Assembly: GCA_020072765.1 (NCBI GenBank)
Contig: JAIQGD010000032.1
Coordinates: 1 to 33,636 of the forward strand
DNA length: 33,636 nt
Direction: 5' to 3'
DNA from: Terriglobia bacterium
GTDB lineage: Bacteria > Acidobacteriota > Terriglobia > Acidiferrales > UBA7541
Shown here: in pieces, positions 5,914-14,016 of the stretch
Position numbering within the stretch: the stretch's first letter is position 1
Layout of the letters: each line of letters opens with the position of its first letter
Position numbers and translations under genes: made by a program
Notes under the pieces: generated by a model
What the model was told of the DNA's origin: nothing
The model's input: only the letters and a program-made list of their open reading frames with translations
Databases searched by the model: none

Positions 5914-8337
5914 ATGAAACGCCTGATCGAACGAGCCGCCGTACTCGGAGCCGGAACCATGGGCGCGCGCATCGCCGCCCACCTCGCCAACGCCGGTATC
6001 CCCTGCTTTCTGCTCGATATGGTCCCGCCGGAATTGAACGCCGAGGAAAAGCGCAAGGGGCTGACGCTGGCGAGTCCGGCGGTGCGCAACCGGATGGTGC
6101 TGGCGGGGCTGGAAGCGGCGAAGAAATCGCGCCCGGCGGCGTTGTTCACGGCGGAGACGGCGCGGCTGATCACACCCGGAAATTTCCAGGACAATCTGGC
6201 ATGGTGCGCCGAGGCGGACTGGATCATCGAAGTGGTCGCCGAAGATCTGGAGATCAAGCGGAAACTGCTCGAACGCGTGGACGCGGTGCGCAAGCCGGGG
6301 ACGATCGTGACGACCAACACATCGGGCCTGCCGGTCCGGCGCATCGCCGAAGGGCGCTCCGAGGATTTTCAGCAGCACTGGGCAGGCACGCATTTTTTCA
6401 ATCCGCCGCGCTACATGAAGTTGGTGGAGCTGATCCCCGGGCCGAAGACGCTGCCGGGCGTGCTCGAGTCGCTGGAGGAACTTTGCGATATTCGTTTGGG
6501 CAAGGGCGTGGTGGTGGCGAAGGACACGCCGAACTTCATCGCCAACCGCATCGGGACGTTCTCGATGCTGACCGCGCTGAGCCAGATGCAGGCGCTGGAA
6601 ATGACCGTCGAGGAAGTCGACGCATGCACCGGGCCGGCGGTGGGATGGCCGAGTTCGGCGACGTTCCGCACGGCTGACCTTGTGGGGCTCGACGTGCTGG
6701 TCCACGTAGTGCGCAACATTTACGAGAACATACCCGACGATGAATCGCGGGCGATGTACCGCGTGCCGCCGCTGGTCGAGGCGATGATGGCGCGCGGGTG
6801 GCTGGGAGAGAAAACGGGCAGCGGCTTCTATCAGCGGGTGAAGAAGGCGGGCGAAGCGGAAATACTTTCGCTCGACTGGCAGAAGATGGAGTACCGGCCG
6901 CGGCAGAAGGCGAAGCTCGGCTCGATCGAGGCGGGCAAGGCGATGGAGGATACGCGCGAGCGGTTGCGCGCGCTGGTCGGCCCCGCGCTGGAGGGCCAGG
7001 GCGGGGATAAGGCCAACCGCTTCCTGTGGTCCTGCCTGGGGGCGACGTGCCTGTACGCCGCGCGGCGCGTGCCGGAAATTGCGAACACGATTGTGGACGT
7101 GGACCGCGCGATGCGGTGGGGCTTCGGCTGGGAACTGGGGCCGTTTGAGATCTGGGACGCCATCGGAGCCGAGCGCATGGCGCAGGCGCTGGAACGGGCA
7201 GGGCATGCGATGCCGCCGGTGGTCGCGCAGGTGCTGGCGTCGCCGAAGAAATCGTTTTACGAGGCGGAGAAGGGCCGCACGCGCTATTTGGACCTGCCCT
7301 CCGGGGCGCTGGTCCCGCTGGCAGAACCTTCGCGCATGATCGTGCTGAAGTCGCTGAAGGACCGCACGCCGGTGGTGCAAGAGAATTCCGGTGCGAGCCT
7401 GATCGATCTGGGCGATGGCGTGCTGTGCTGCGAATTTCATTCCAAGATGAACGCGCTGGGCGGAGACATCCTGGCGATGCTGCAAGCGGGAGTGGCGCGG
7501 CTGGAAACCGAGTTCGAGGCCCTTGTGATCGCCAATCAGGCGCCGAATTTTTCCGCGGGCGCCAACCTCATGCTGCTGCTCATGCTGGCGCAAGAGGGGG
7601 AATGGGACGACGTGCATCTGGCGGTGCGCCAATTTCAGCGCGCCACGATGGCGATCAAGTACGCGCCGCGTCCCGTGGTGGCCGCGCCGCAGGGGATGGC
7701 GCTGGGGGGCGGCTGTGAAATTGCGTTGCACGCGGCGCGGATTCATGCCGCGGCGGAAGCCTACATGGGGCTGGTGGAAGCGGGGGTGGGCCTGATTCCG
7801 GCGGGAGGCGGGTCGAAGGAGATGTTGATTCGCGCGGGGGAGCACGCGGCGGGCGGCGACGATCTGGATCTGATGCGGGCCTTGCAGCGCGTCTTCGAGA
7901 CGGTGGCCATGGCCAAGGTATCCACCAGCGGCGAGGAGGCGCGATCCCTGGGGTATCTCCGCGCGTCCGACTTGATCGCGATGAACCGCGATCGTCAGGT
8001 GGCCGATGCGAAGCAGACGGCGCTGGCGATGGTCCGCGCCGGCTATCACCCTCCGGCTCCGGCTCAGATCCGCGTGCTGGGGGAGTCGTTTCTGGCGGCG
8101 GCCAAGCTGGGGATTCATTTGCTGGTCCGGGGAGAGTTCGCCACGGAGTACGATGGCGTGGTGGCGCGGAAATTAGCGTACGTGCTGGCGGGAGGCGGCA
8201 TCACGGCGGCGCAGAGCGTTCCGGAGCAGTATATGCTCGACCTGGAGCGGGAAGCGTTCGTCAGCCTGTGCGGCGAGCGCAAGACGCAGGAGCGCATCGC
8301 GCATACACTCAAGACCGGCAAACCCCTGCGGAATTAG
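5914..8337 (+). CDS. fadN: FadN-type 3-hydroxyacyl-CoA dehydrogenase / enoyl-CoA hydratase
   Basis: Bifunctional beta-oxidation enzyme carrying out hydration of enoyl-CoA and NAD-dependent oxidation of 3-hydroxyacyl-CoA. It has 807 residues with the dehydrogenase first and the hydratase last, the order of Bacillus FadN and opposite to E. coli FadB. The NAD-binding GAGTMG is at residues 12-17. The catalytic histidine region AGTHFFNPPRYMK and VVVAKDTPNFIANRIG follow. The crotonase domain starts near residue 475; its two glutamates are E602 (GGGCE) and E622 (GLVEAG), 20 apart as in active hydratases, so both activities look intact. ATG 5914 is chosen because GGAGG sits 5 nt upstream; in-frame TTG 5863 and ATG 5890 lack this. 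A GC hairpin follows the stop. Confidence 0.95.
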   Translation: MKRLIERAAVLGAGTMGARIAAHLANAGIPCFLLDMVPPELNAEEKRKGLTLASPAVRNRMVLAGLEAAKKSRPAALFTAETARLITPGNFQDNLAWCAEADWIIEVVAEDLEIKRKLLERVDAVRKPGTIVTTNTSGLPVRRIAEGRSEDFQQHWAGTHFFNPPRYMKLVELIPGPKTLPGVLESLEELCDIRLGKGVVVAKDTPNFIANRIGTFSMLTALSQMQALEMTVEEVDACTGPAVGWPSSATFRTADLVGLDVLVHVVRNIYENIPDDESRAMYRVPPLVEAMMARGWLGEKTGSGFYQRVKKAGEAEILSLDWQKMEYRPRQKAKLGSIEAGKAMEDTRERLRALVGPALEGQGGDKANRFLWSCLGATCLYAARRVPEIANTIVDVDRAMRWGFGWELGPFEIWDAIGAERMAQALERAGHAMPPVVAQVLASPKKSFYEAEKGRTRYLDLPSGALVPLAEPSRMIVLKSLKDRTPVVQENSGASLIDLGDGVLCCEFHSKMNALGGDILAMLQAGVARLETEFEALVIANQAPNFSAGANLMLLLMLAQEGEWDDVHLAVRQFQRATMAIKYAPRPVVAAPQGMALGGGCEIALHAARIHAAAEAYMGLVEAGVGLIPAGGGSKEMLIRAGEHAAGGDDLDLMRALQRVFETVAMAKVSTSGEEARSLGYLRASDLIAMNRDRQVADAKQTALAMVRAGYHPPAPAQIRVLGESFLAAAKLGIHLLVRGEFATEYDGVVARKLAYVLAGGGITAAQSVPEQYMLDLEREAFVSLCGERKTQERIAHTLKTGKPLRN

Positions 8338-8349
8338 ACGGCGGCGTGC

Positions 8350-8364
8350 CTGGCCGAAGGCCGG
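8350..8364 (+). terminator. Hairpin after fadN
   Basis: CTGGCC (8350-8355), loop GAA, GGCCGG (8359-8364): a 6-bp stem with one G-T wobble, 12 nt after the fadN stop. There is no T run, so it may be a weak terminator or an mRNA stabiliser. The remaining gap up to 8551 shows nothing else I can name. Confidence 0.35.
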
Positions 8365-8551
8365 ATTTCGGCGAGGCAACGTTTTCAGGCAGAATGTGTT
8401 CGAATGGACGGGACGATTCGCGGCGGAGCGGTCCGGGGCGACCCGGCGCAAAGTTGCGGAGCGTGATGGCGCCGCAAGAAGGAACGAAAACTATCGGCTG
8501 CCGCGCCCGTGGCGCAGGCAGCGAACTCACTGGATTTGGGGAGCTCGGAAG

Positions 8552-10621
8552 ATGACGAGGAGAATGGGCGGTATCTGCTGGCTGGCCGTGGCGGGAGCCT
8601 TGGCGGTATTCACGCAGGCGGCTTGCACAGGCGTGAAGAAGTTGCCACCTTCGCCTCCTCCACCGGTGGTTGTGCCGAGCGCGGTGCAGGTGTTTCCGGG
8701 CACGACGAGTGTGCCGGTGAACGGGACCGCGCAATTCACGGCCTTCTTGCCGGGCAAGCCGAGCGCAACGTTCACCTGGAGCGTGAGCGGCGGCGGGACG
8801 ATCAGCGCCGCCGGACTATACACCGCGCCGGCGGCCGTGCCCAACCCGGCGACGGTGACGATCACCGCGACCGACAGCGCCAGCAGCGCGACCGGGACGG
8901 CGACCGCCAACATTACCGCGGCGCAGGGCGTGGCCGTGAGTCCGGCGGCGATTGCCGTGCCGGCGGGGATGACGCAACTGTTCAGCGCCACGGTGGGCGG
9001 CAATCCGGTGACGCCGACGTGGCAGGTGAACGGGGTGACCGGCGGAGATTCCATTCACGGCACGATCGCGGCCAACGGGACGTATACGGCGCCGCCCACG
9101 CCGCCGCCGGGCGGTACGACGACGATCACGGCCATCAGCGGCGCCAACTCCGGCACGGCGACGCTGGCGGTGGAGTTTTCCAACCGCTCCCTGAGCGGGC
9201 GGTACGCTTTTTCCTACGCGGGGGCGGACTCATCCGGCGCGCTGGCAGTCGTGGGCAGCTTCACGGCGACATCGGCCACCGCGACGATCAGCGGCATGGA
9301 GGACTACAACAGCAAGAAGCTGGCGTCTCCGTCGCAGGCCGGAGGAATCAGCGGCTCCTATACCGTCTATCCGGACGGCAGCGGCAGCGCCACGGTGACC
9401 AACGCGCTGATCAGCGCCACGGAGACCTGGCAATTCACTCTGACATCGAGTCCGGGTGCGGCGGCCGGGCAAGGCTGGCTGATCCGTTTCGACACCTCCG
9501 GAACGGGCAGCGGCACGCTGGAGCAGCAGGACGCCACGCAACTGACGCTCTCGGCTTTCGCGCAGAACTACGTGTTCAGTCTGGCGGGCCTGGATGCGAG
9601 CAAGAAGCCGCTGCAGATCGCCGGAAAGTTTCAGGCCGATGGCCTGGGCACGATTCCGGTGAACTACGCGGTCGAGGACATCAACGACGCGGGAACGAAC
9701 ACGCAGACCGCGCCGGACAAGTCGTTGTACGGTGATTACGCCATGGATGCGGCGCATCCGTTGAGCGGGCGCGGCACGCTGCACCTGACGAATTCCAGCA
9801 CGCAGCTTCCCGGGACGTTTACGTTTTCGTTTTACATCGTGAACCACACGCACCTGAAAGTCGTGGAGACGGATACCAGCCAGTTTCTCGCGGGCGATTT
9901 CTTCAGCGCGCCCAACACGAACGGGTCGTTTTCCAATTCACTGCTGAACGGGAAATATGCGTTCGTGCTGGGCGGGTCCAACGTGCAGCAGTCCTTGCCC
10001 TATGCGGCGGGCGGAGTCTGGGTGGCCAGCGGCGTCGGGGGAATCACGGGCGGCGTGCTGGACACCAACCAGGGCGGCGTGACCGTGCAGTTGAACCAGT
10101 CGCTGACGTCGTCGAGCTACAGCGTGGATTCGAATCTGGGCCGGATCGGGTCGTTCACACTGGTGGCGGGCACCACCACGTACAACTTTGCCGCGTACGC
10201 GGCGTCGAGCGGGGCGATTGAGATCATCGAGCTGGATCCACACATCGTGGCGGGGGGCGTGGCGCTGCCGCAGTCCAGCACCGCCCAGCCGCAAGGGAGC
10301 TTCGCGCTGAATTTCACCGGTCTGGGGAACTCGAGCGGGTATTTTCCGCAGGATGTGGCCGGGCAGATAACGGCGGGCGCCGGGGGTGCGGTGTCCGGGA
10401 GCCTATACATCAACAGCAACGGCACGCTCACTTCCGCTGCGGCGTTCGTCAGCGGCACGACGATTGGCGCCCCCGCCTCCAATGGCCGGGGAACCGCGAC
10501 GGTGAAGACGTCTGGGTTTTCGTTTCCAGTGGCCTATTACACGGTGGACGGCAACACCGTGCTGATGGTTGAGACCGACAGCGCGCGCGTGTTGACCGGA
10601 GCATTTGGGAAACAGTTCTGA
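8552..10621 (+). CDS. Exported Ig-like repeat protein, probable lipoprotein
   Basis: Surface or periplasmic protein of 689 residues. The N-terminus MTRRMGGICWLAVAGALAVF is a signal sequence and QAAC gives a possible but atypical lipobox (Q at -3). After a proline run come two bacterial Ig-like (Big-type) domains, from about 45-125 and 130-210, each ending in a GLYTAP/GTYTAP plus TITA pattern. Then four imperfect repeats start at GRYAF (216), NYVF (339), GKYAF (467) and GSFAL (582), about 115-130 residues apart, each with beta-rich, Gly/Ser/Thr-rich content. ATG 8552 is used because GGGGAG lies about 9 nt upstream; ATG 8564 is an alternative. The function is unknown; adhesion or cell-surface binding is an inference. 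It has no obvious tie to the fad genes around it. Confidence 0.85.
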   Translation: MTRRMGGICWLAVAGALAVFTQAACTGVKKLPPSPPPPVVVPSAVQVFPGTTSVPVNGTAQFTAFLPGKPSATFTWSVSGGGTISAAGLYTAPAAVPNPATVTITATDSASSATGTATANITAAQGVAVSPAAIAVPAGMTQLFSATVGGNPVTPTWQVNGVTGGDSIHGTIAANGTYTAPPTPPPGGTTTITAISGANSGTATLAVEFSNRSLSGRYAFSYAGADSSGALAVVGSFTATSATATISGMEDYNSKKLASPSQAGGISGSYTVYPDGSGSATVTNALISATETWQFTLTSSPGAAAGQGWLIRFDTSGTGSGTLEQQDATQLTLSAFAQNYVFSLAGLDASKKPLQIAGKFQADGLGTIPVNYAVEDINDAGTNTQTAPDKSLYGDYAMDAAHPLSGRGTLHLTNSSTQLPGTFTFSFYIVNHTHLKVVETDTSQFLAGDFFSAPNTNGSFSNSLLNGKYAFVLGGSNVQQSLPYAAGGVWVASGVGGITGGVLDTNQGGVTVQLNQSLTSSSYSVDSNLGRIGSFTLVAGTTTYNFAAYAASSGAIEIIELDPHIVAGGVALPQSSTAQPQGSFALNFTGLGNSSGYFPQDVAGQITAGAGGAVSGSLYINSNGTLTSAAAFVSGTTIGAPASNGRGTATVKTSGFSFPVAYYTVDGNTVLMVETDSARVLTGAFGKQF

Positions 10622-10630
10622 CGCTGCGGG

Positions 10631-10750
10631 CCGCCGAGTCCAGTGGACTGGCGCCCGAACGGTACCTTGGTACTATTGCCGCGCATCGCGGCATACCCTG
10701 AAAATCCCATAGCTGGGCAAAGACAGCTATTGGGGCCAGCCTTTTTCGGG
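10631..10750 (+). promoter_or_regulatory. Structured 5' leader of the PilZ-TonB gene
   Basis: Successive inverted repeats lie between two coding regions. They are AGTCC/GGACT near 10636-10650, GTAC-CTTG-GTAC at 10662-10673, GCCGCG-CAT-CGCGGC at 10678-10692, and CCCATAGCTG (10706-10715) with CAGCTATTGGG (10724-10734). The last stem overlaps an alternative: GCTGG (10712-10716) with CCAGC (10736-10740), followed by TTTTT (10742-10746), which resembles a terminator. Two exclusive folds with a T run suggest attenuation or a riboswitch-like device. I could not match it to a known riboswitch class. Confidence 0.4.
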
Positions 10751-10780
10751 GGACGGCGCACTGCCGTTGGTATCGCCAAA

Positions 10781-12556
10781 ATGTCTCGACAGGAAACGCT
10801 CGCCGCCGCGCCGCTCACCAGCGCGCCCGCAGTCTCATCAACCAAGCCGCTCATGCAGACCGACGCCGGCCGCGCTCACCCGGAGGCCGTGTTCCTGGAA
10901 GTGCCGGTGAAGATTCACGGATCGCGGGTGCTCGAAGTAGTGCGTGGGATCACGCCGCACACCGAGCCGTTCGCGGAGCAAACCGTCACCATGATTGTGT
11001 TTCCCGGTGGCGGCGTGGTGCGCATGGGCACGGCCGTGAATGCGGAACAGGCCGTGGTGCTGACCAATTTGAAGTCAGGGCAGGATGCGATTGGGCGCGT
11101 CAGCAGAGTCCGGCCGTGCGGCAACCGGCAGATGTACGTCGAAGTGGAGTTTGCCACGGCTCAGCCGGGATTCTGGGGCGTCGAGTTCCTGTCGGAGCGA
11201 TCCGCGGCGGAAGCAAAGGCCGGACCTGCGCCGCCGCCGATCTTCCCCAGCACGGCCCCACTCAAGGCACCGGCGCTGGCTCAGGCGGCAGTTCCGATCG
11301 CGGAAGCGGCCACCGAGGAGAAGGCGACTTCTGCCGCTATCCCTGTGACGGCCAACTCCGCAATTTCCGCGACCGCCAAGCCTCCCGCGGCGAACACATC
11401 TTCTTCGGCGCCTCCGGCAGCATCTTCGGCCACCGCGCGGGCGGCGAGGCCAGCGTCCGCCTTCGTCTCGATCGGCGAGAGCGAGGAGGTGCAGTTGGCG
11501 GCCACAGAACCCTCCGGGCTGCGCCGGGATCGGTTCGGCAAAAGCGAAACAGTGACCGCGCTGGCCGGAGCGCCTCAAGGTGTGGCACCTGTTGTTGCGC
11601 AATCGTCTTCGGTACATCCGCCGAGTTCGCCGGGATCTTCGGAAGGCACCGGAAGCTTAGGCTGGGCACGCGCCGCGTCGCCCGAAACATCCGACACTTT
11701 TGGGGCGCGGGCGGCCTTCGGAACGTTTGCAGGCTTCGGACAAAGTGAGCAGCCGCGCCGGAGTTGGGTGCTGATCGTTATCTGTGCGGCATTGCTGCTG
11801 GCGGCTGCGGGCGGCGGCGCTGCCTACTGGGTCAACGAGCAGTTGGCCGCTGAGCCGCCTGCGATTCCGGTTCCTGTCGCGCCCGCCCCGCCGGCCGAGA
11901 TAACCCCGAGTCGAGATTTGGCTGGGCCGCCCGTGGCGCAAGCCAATGCGGGGAATTCACTGGGGGATTCAGCCGCCAACACAGCGGAACCTGCCCGCGC
12001 GGATGCAGCGCCGAGCGCCGGCGCGGCGGTAGCGGGCGGTTCCGCGGGGATTCCCGCGCATGCGAACCAACCGTCGCAGCCGAAGGCGCGAGCCGCGCAG
12101 CCCGATGTTTCCGGGACGGTCAATGCGCGTCCCGTCGCGTCCCGCGAAGGAAAGACCGCCGAAATTGCCGCAGGGGCGCCGCCGGCGGCCGGGGATGTGC
12201 GTGGCAGTCGAGGCGGTGCAGCATCTGGAACGGGAGGTTCGCCGGAGGTCACGCCTCGTGCGTCGCAGGCTGTCGTGGCGGGCGCGGGGGGCTCGGTAAA
12301 AGCGCCGCGCGTGATTTCCGAAACGAAGCCGGTGTATCCGGCGACGGCCCGGCAGGCAGGTGTGGAGGGCAGCGTGGTCGTGCGCATCGTGATCGACAAG
12401 GCGGGCAACGTCGTGGATGCCAAGGCCATCGCGGGTCCGGAGATATTGCGCGGAGCAGCAGTGGATGCGGTGCGGCAGTGGAGATACGAGCCGTCCATCC
12501 TCAGTGGGCAGCCGGTTTCCGTGCAGATGCCGGTTACGATTCCGTTCCGCCGTTAG
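10781..12556 (+). CDS. PilZ-like / transmembrane / TonB C-terminal protein
   Basis: A 591-residue inner-membrane protein. Residues about 30-125 form a PilZ-like beta domain, ending in YVEVEFATAQPGFWGVEF, of the sort common in Acidobacteriota. The RxxxR and D/NxSxxG residues that bind cyclic di-GMP are not apparent, so ligand binding is doubtful. A long Ala/Pro/Ser linker leads to one membrane helix (WVLIVICAALLLAAAGGGAA, about 328-350) and a second disordered linker. The end is a TonB C-terminal domain (about 506-591, with KPVYPATARQAGVEGSVVVR and AVRQWRYEP). The layout puts the PilZ-like part in the cytoplasm and TonB in the periplasm. ATG 10781 has no good ribosome binding site; ATG 10853 is the next choice. 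No ExbB or ExbD gene is in the window. It follows a structured leader. Confidence 0.85.
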   Translation: MSRQETLAAAPLTSAPAVSSTKPLMQTDAGRAHPEAVFLEVPVKIHGSRVLEVVRGITPHTEPFAEQTVTMIVFPGGGVVRMGTAVNAEQAVVLTNLKSGQDAIGRVSRVRPCGNRQMYVEVEFATAQPGFWGVEFLSERSAAEAKAGPAPPPIFPSTAPLKAPALAQAAVPIAEAATEEKATSAAIPVTANSAISATAKPPAANTSSSAPPAASSATARAARPASAFVSIGESEEVQLAATEPSGLRRDRFGKSETVTALAGAPQGVAPVVAQSSSVHPPSSPGSSEGTGSLGWARAASPETSDTFGARAAFGTFAGFGQSEQPRRSWVLIVICAALLLAAAGGGAAYWVNEQLAAEPPAIPVPVAPAPPAEITPSRDLAGPPVAQANAGNSLGDSAANTAEPARADAAPSAGAAVAGGSAGIPAHANQPSQPKARAAQPDVSGTVNARPVASREGKTAEIAAGAPPAAGDVRGSRGGAASGTGGSPEVTPRASQAVVAGAGGSVKAPRVISETKPVYPATARQAGVEGSVVVRIVIDKAGNVVDAKAIAGPEILRGAAVDAVRQWRYEPSILSGQPVSVQMPVTIPFRR

Positions 12557-12568
12557 CTTTCGTTCGGC

Positions 12569-12580
12569 CGGCCATGGCCG
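12569..12580. terminator. 12-nt palindrome after the PilZ-TonB gene
   Basis: CGGCCATGGCCG is a perfect palindrome, 12 nt after the stop at 12556. It would fold only with a tight loop or act as a dyad binding site. It has no T run. Confidence 0.25.
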
Positions 12581-12690
12581 CATAGTCCCGGCACATCGCA
12601 GCGATCCCGCGTGGTTGCATTTTTCTTCCTGGTGGCATCCAATGGGGAGGTTTGGAGCGGCGGAGTGGGCCGTTCCGGCCGAGGTGAGCT

Positions 12691-13893
12691 ATGCGAGAAG
12701 CGGTGATTGTAAGCTCGGTGAGGACAGCGATCGGCAAGGCTCCGCGGGGCACGCTGCGGGCGACGCGGCCCGATGATCTGGCGGCCGTGGCGATCCGCGA
12801 GGCGGTGGCGCGCGCGAAGGGGCTGGATCCCAAGGAAGTGGAAGACGTCATCATCGGCTGCGCCATGCCCGAGGCGGAGCAGGGCATGAACATGGCGCGC
12901 ATCGCGACGCTGCGGGCGGGCTTGCCGGTGAGCACGGCCGCGATGACGGTCAACCGGTTTTGCGCCTCCGGGTTGCAGTCCATCGCCATTGCCGCCCAGC
13001 GAATCATGACGGGGCAGGGCGAAGTGGCCGTCGCCGGCGGCGCCGAATCGATGAGCATGATCCCGATGGGCGGCCACAAGATTGTCCCCAATCCCTGGCT
13101 GATGGACCATTACCCGGACACTTACCTGAACATGGGGCTCACCGCGGAAAATCTGGCGAAGAAATACGGCATCACGCGCGAACAGGCGGACGAATTCTCG
13201 CTGGCCAGCCACCAGAAGGCGCTGGCGGCCATGGCGGCCGGGAGATTCCGGGACGAAATCGTGCCGGTCGAGGTGAGTTACACGGCAGTGGAAGGCGGCG
13301 CGGATGGCGCGGCGAACGGCGGGCGGCCGAAAACGCGCACGATGGTCTTCGACACCGACGAAGGTCCGCGCGCGGACACTTCGATGGAAGCGCTGGCGAA
13401 ACTCAAGCCCGTGTTTCACGCCCGCGGCGTGGTGACGCCGGGGAACAGTTCGCAGATGAGCGACGGCGCGGCAGCCTCGGTGGTGATGAGCGCGGAGCGG
13501 GCGCGCGCGCTGGGCTTGAAGCCGCTGGCGCGGTTTGTGGCGTTTGCCACGGCAGGATGCCCGCCCGAGGAGATGGGCATCGGGCCGGTGTATGCGATTC
13601 CGAAGGCGCTGCAGGTGGCCGGATTGAAGCTCGAGCAAATCGAGGTGATCGAGCTGAACGAGGCGTTCGCGGCGCAGTCGCTGAGCGTGTTGCGCGTGGC
13701 CGGCCTCGATCCGGCGCGCGTCAACGTCAATGGCGGCGCGGTGGCGCTGGGCCATCCGCTGGGATGCACGGGCGCCAAATTGACCGCATCGATTTTGCAG
13801 GAGATGGAGCGGCGCCAGGCGCGCTACGGAATGGTGACCATGTGCGTCGGCGGCGGCATGGGAGCGGCCGGAATTTTCGAGCGGGCGACGTAG
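12691..13893 (+). CDS. fadA: Acetyl-CoA acyltransferase (thiolase)
   Basis: Thiolytic cleavage of 3-oxoacyl-CoA, the last step of a beta-oxidation round. It has 400 residues, the normal family length. The acylated cysteine is C91 in VNRFCASGLQS. The other active-site blocks are NEAFAAQSL, GGAVALGHPLGCTGAK (histidine) and the second cysteine in TMCVGGGMGAAGIFE. The thiolase signature GNSSQMSDGAAA is also present. ATG 12691 is preceded by GAGGTG at a suitable distance. With fadN and fadE it forms the same trio as the Bacillus fadNAE operon, although two unrelated genes separate it from fadN. The 134-bp gap upstream allows its own promoter. Confidence 0.96.
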   Translation: MREAVIVSSVRTAIGKAPRGTLRATRPDDLAAVAIREAVARAKGLDPKEVEDVIIGCAMPEAEQGMNMARIATLRAGLPVSTAAMTVNRFCASGLQSIAIAAQRIMTGQGEVAVAGGAESMSMIPMGGHKIVPNPWLMDHYPDTYLNMGLTAENLAKKYGITREQADEFSLASHQKALAAMAAGRFRDEIVPVEVSYTAVEGGADGAANGGRPKTRTMVFDTDEGPRADTSMEALAKLKPVFHARGVVTPGNSSQMSDGAAASVVMSAERARALGLKPLARFVAFATAGCPPEEMGIGPVYAIPKALQVAGLKLEQIEVIELNEAFAAQSLSVLRVAGLDPARVNVNGGAVALGHPLGCTGAKLTASILQEMERRQARYGMVTMCVGGGMGAAGIFERAT

Positions 13894-13920
13894 AGGCTAG
13901 CGCACAGCCGCAGCGACTTC

Positions 13921-13933
13921 CCGGCCATGCCGG
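13921..13933 (+). terminator. Short GC hairpin after fadA
   Basis: CCGGC, loop CAT, GCCGG: a perfect 5-bp stem 27 nt past the fadA stop, in the 123-bp gap before fadE. There is no T run. Confidence 0.3.
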
Positions 13934-14016
13934 CCGGCGACGGCGTAAGATGGTCTTAGCGGTGGTCAGGGCACGGCACGAATTGGGCGCGGATTTCTCT
14001 GCAAAGGGAGACCAAC

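Noticed and set aside
5802-6344. N-terminal extension of the patatin-like frame
   Set aside because: It runs under fadN and its promoter and lacks similarity to the family; ATG 5801 begins the homologous region.
5818-8118. Long open frame antisense to fadN
   Set aside because: It mirrors a certain coding gene with strong third-position GC. Its product is rich in Arg, His and Gln and has no domain, so it is a shadow.
8395-8410. TTCGAA-containing stretch resembling a tRNA T-loop
   Set aside because: No acceptor or anticodon stem can be drawn around it; no tRNA in the window.
8440-8475. Possible cyclic di-GMP (GEMM) riboswitch, suggested by GGCGCAAAG
   Set aside because: The rest of the GEMM core (CACGCA, GGGCAAACC and the tetraloop stems) is missing.
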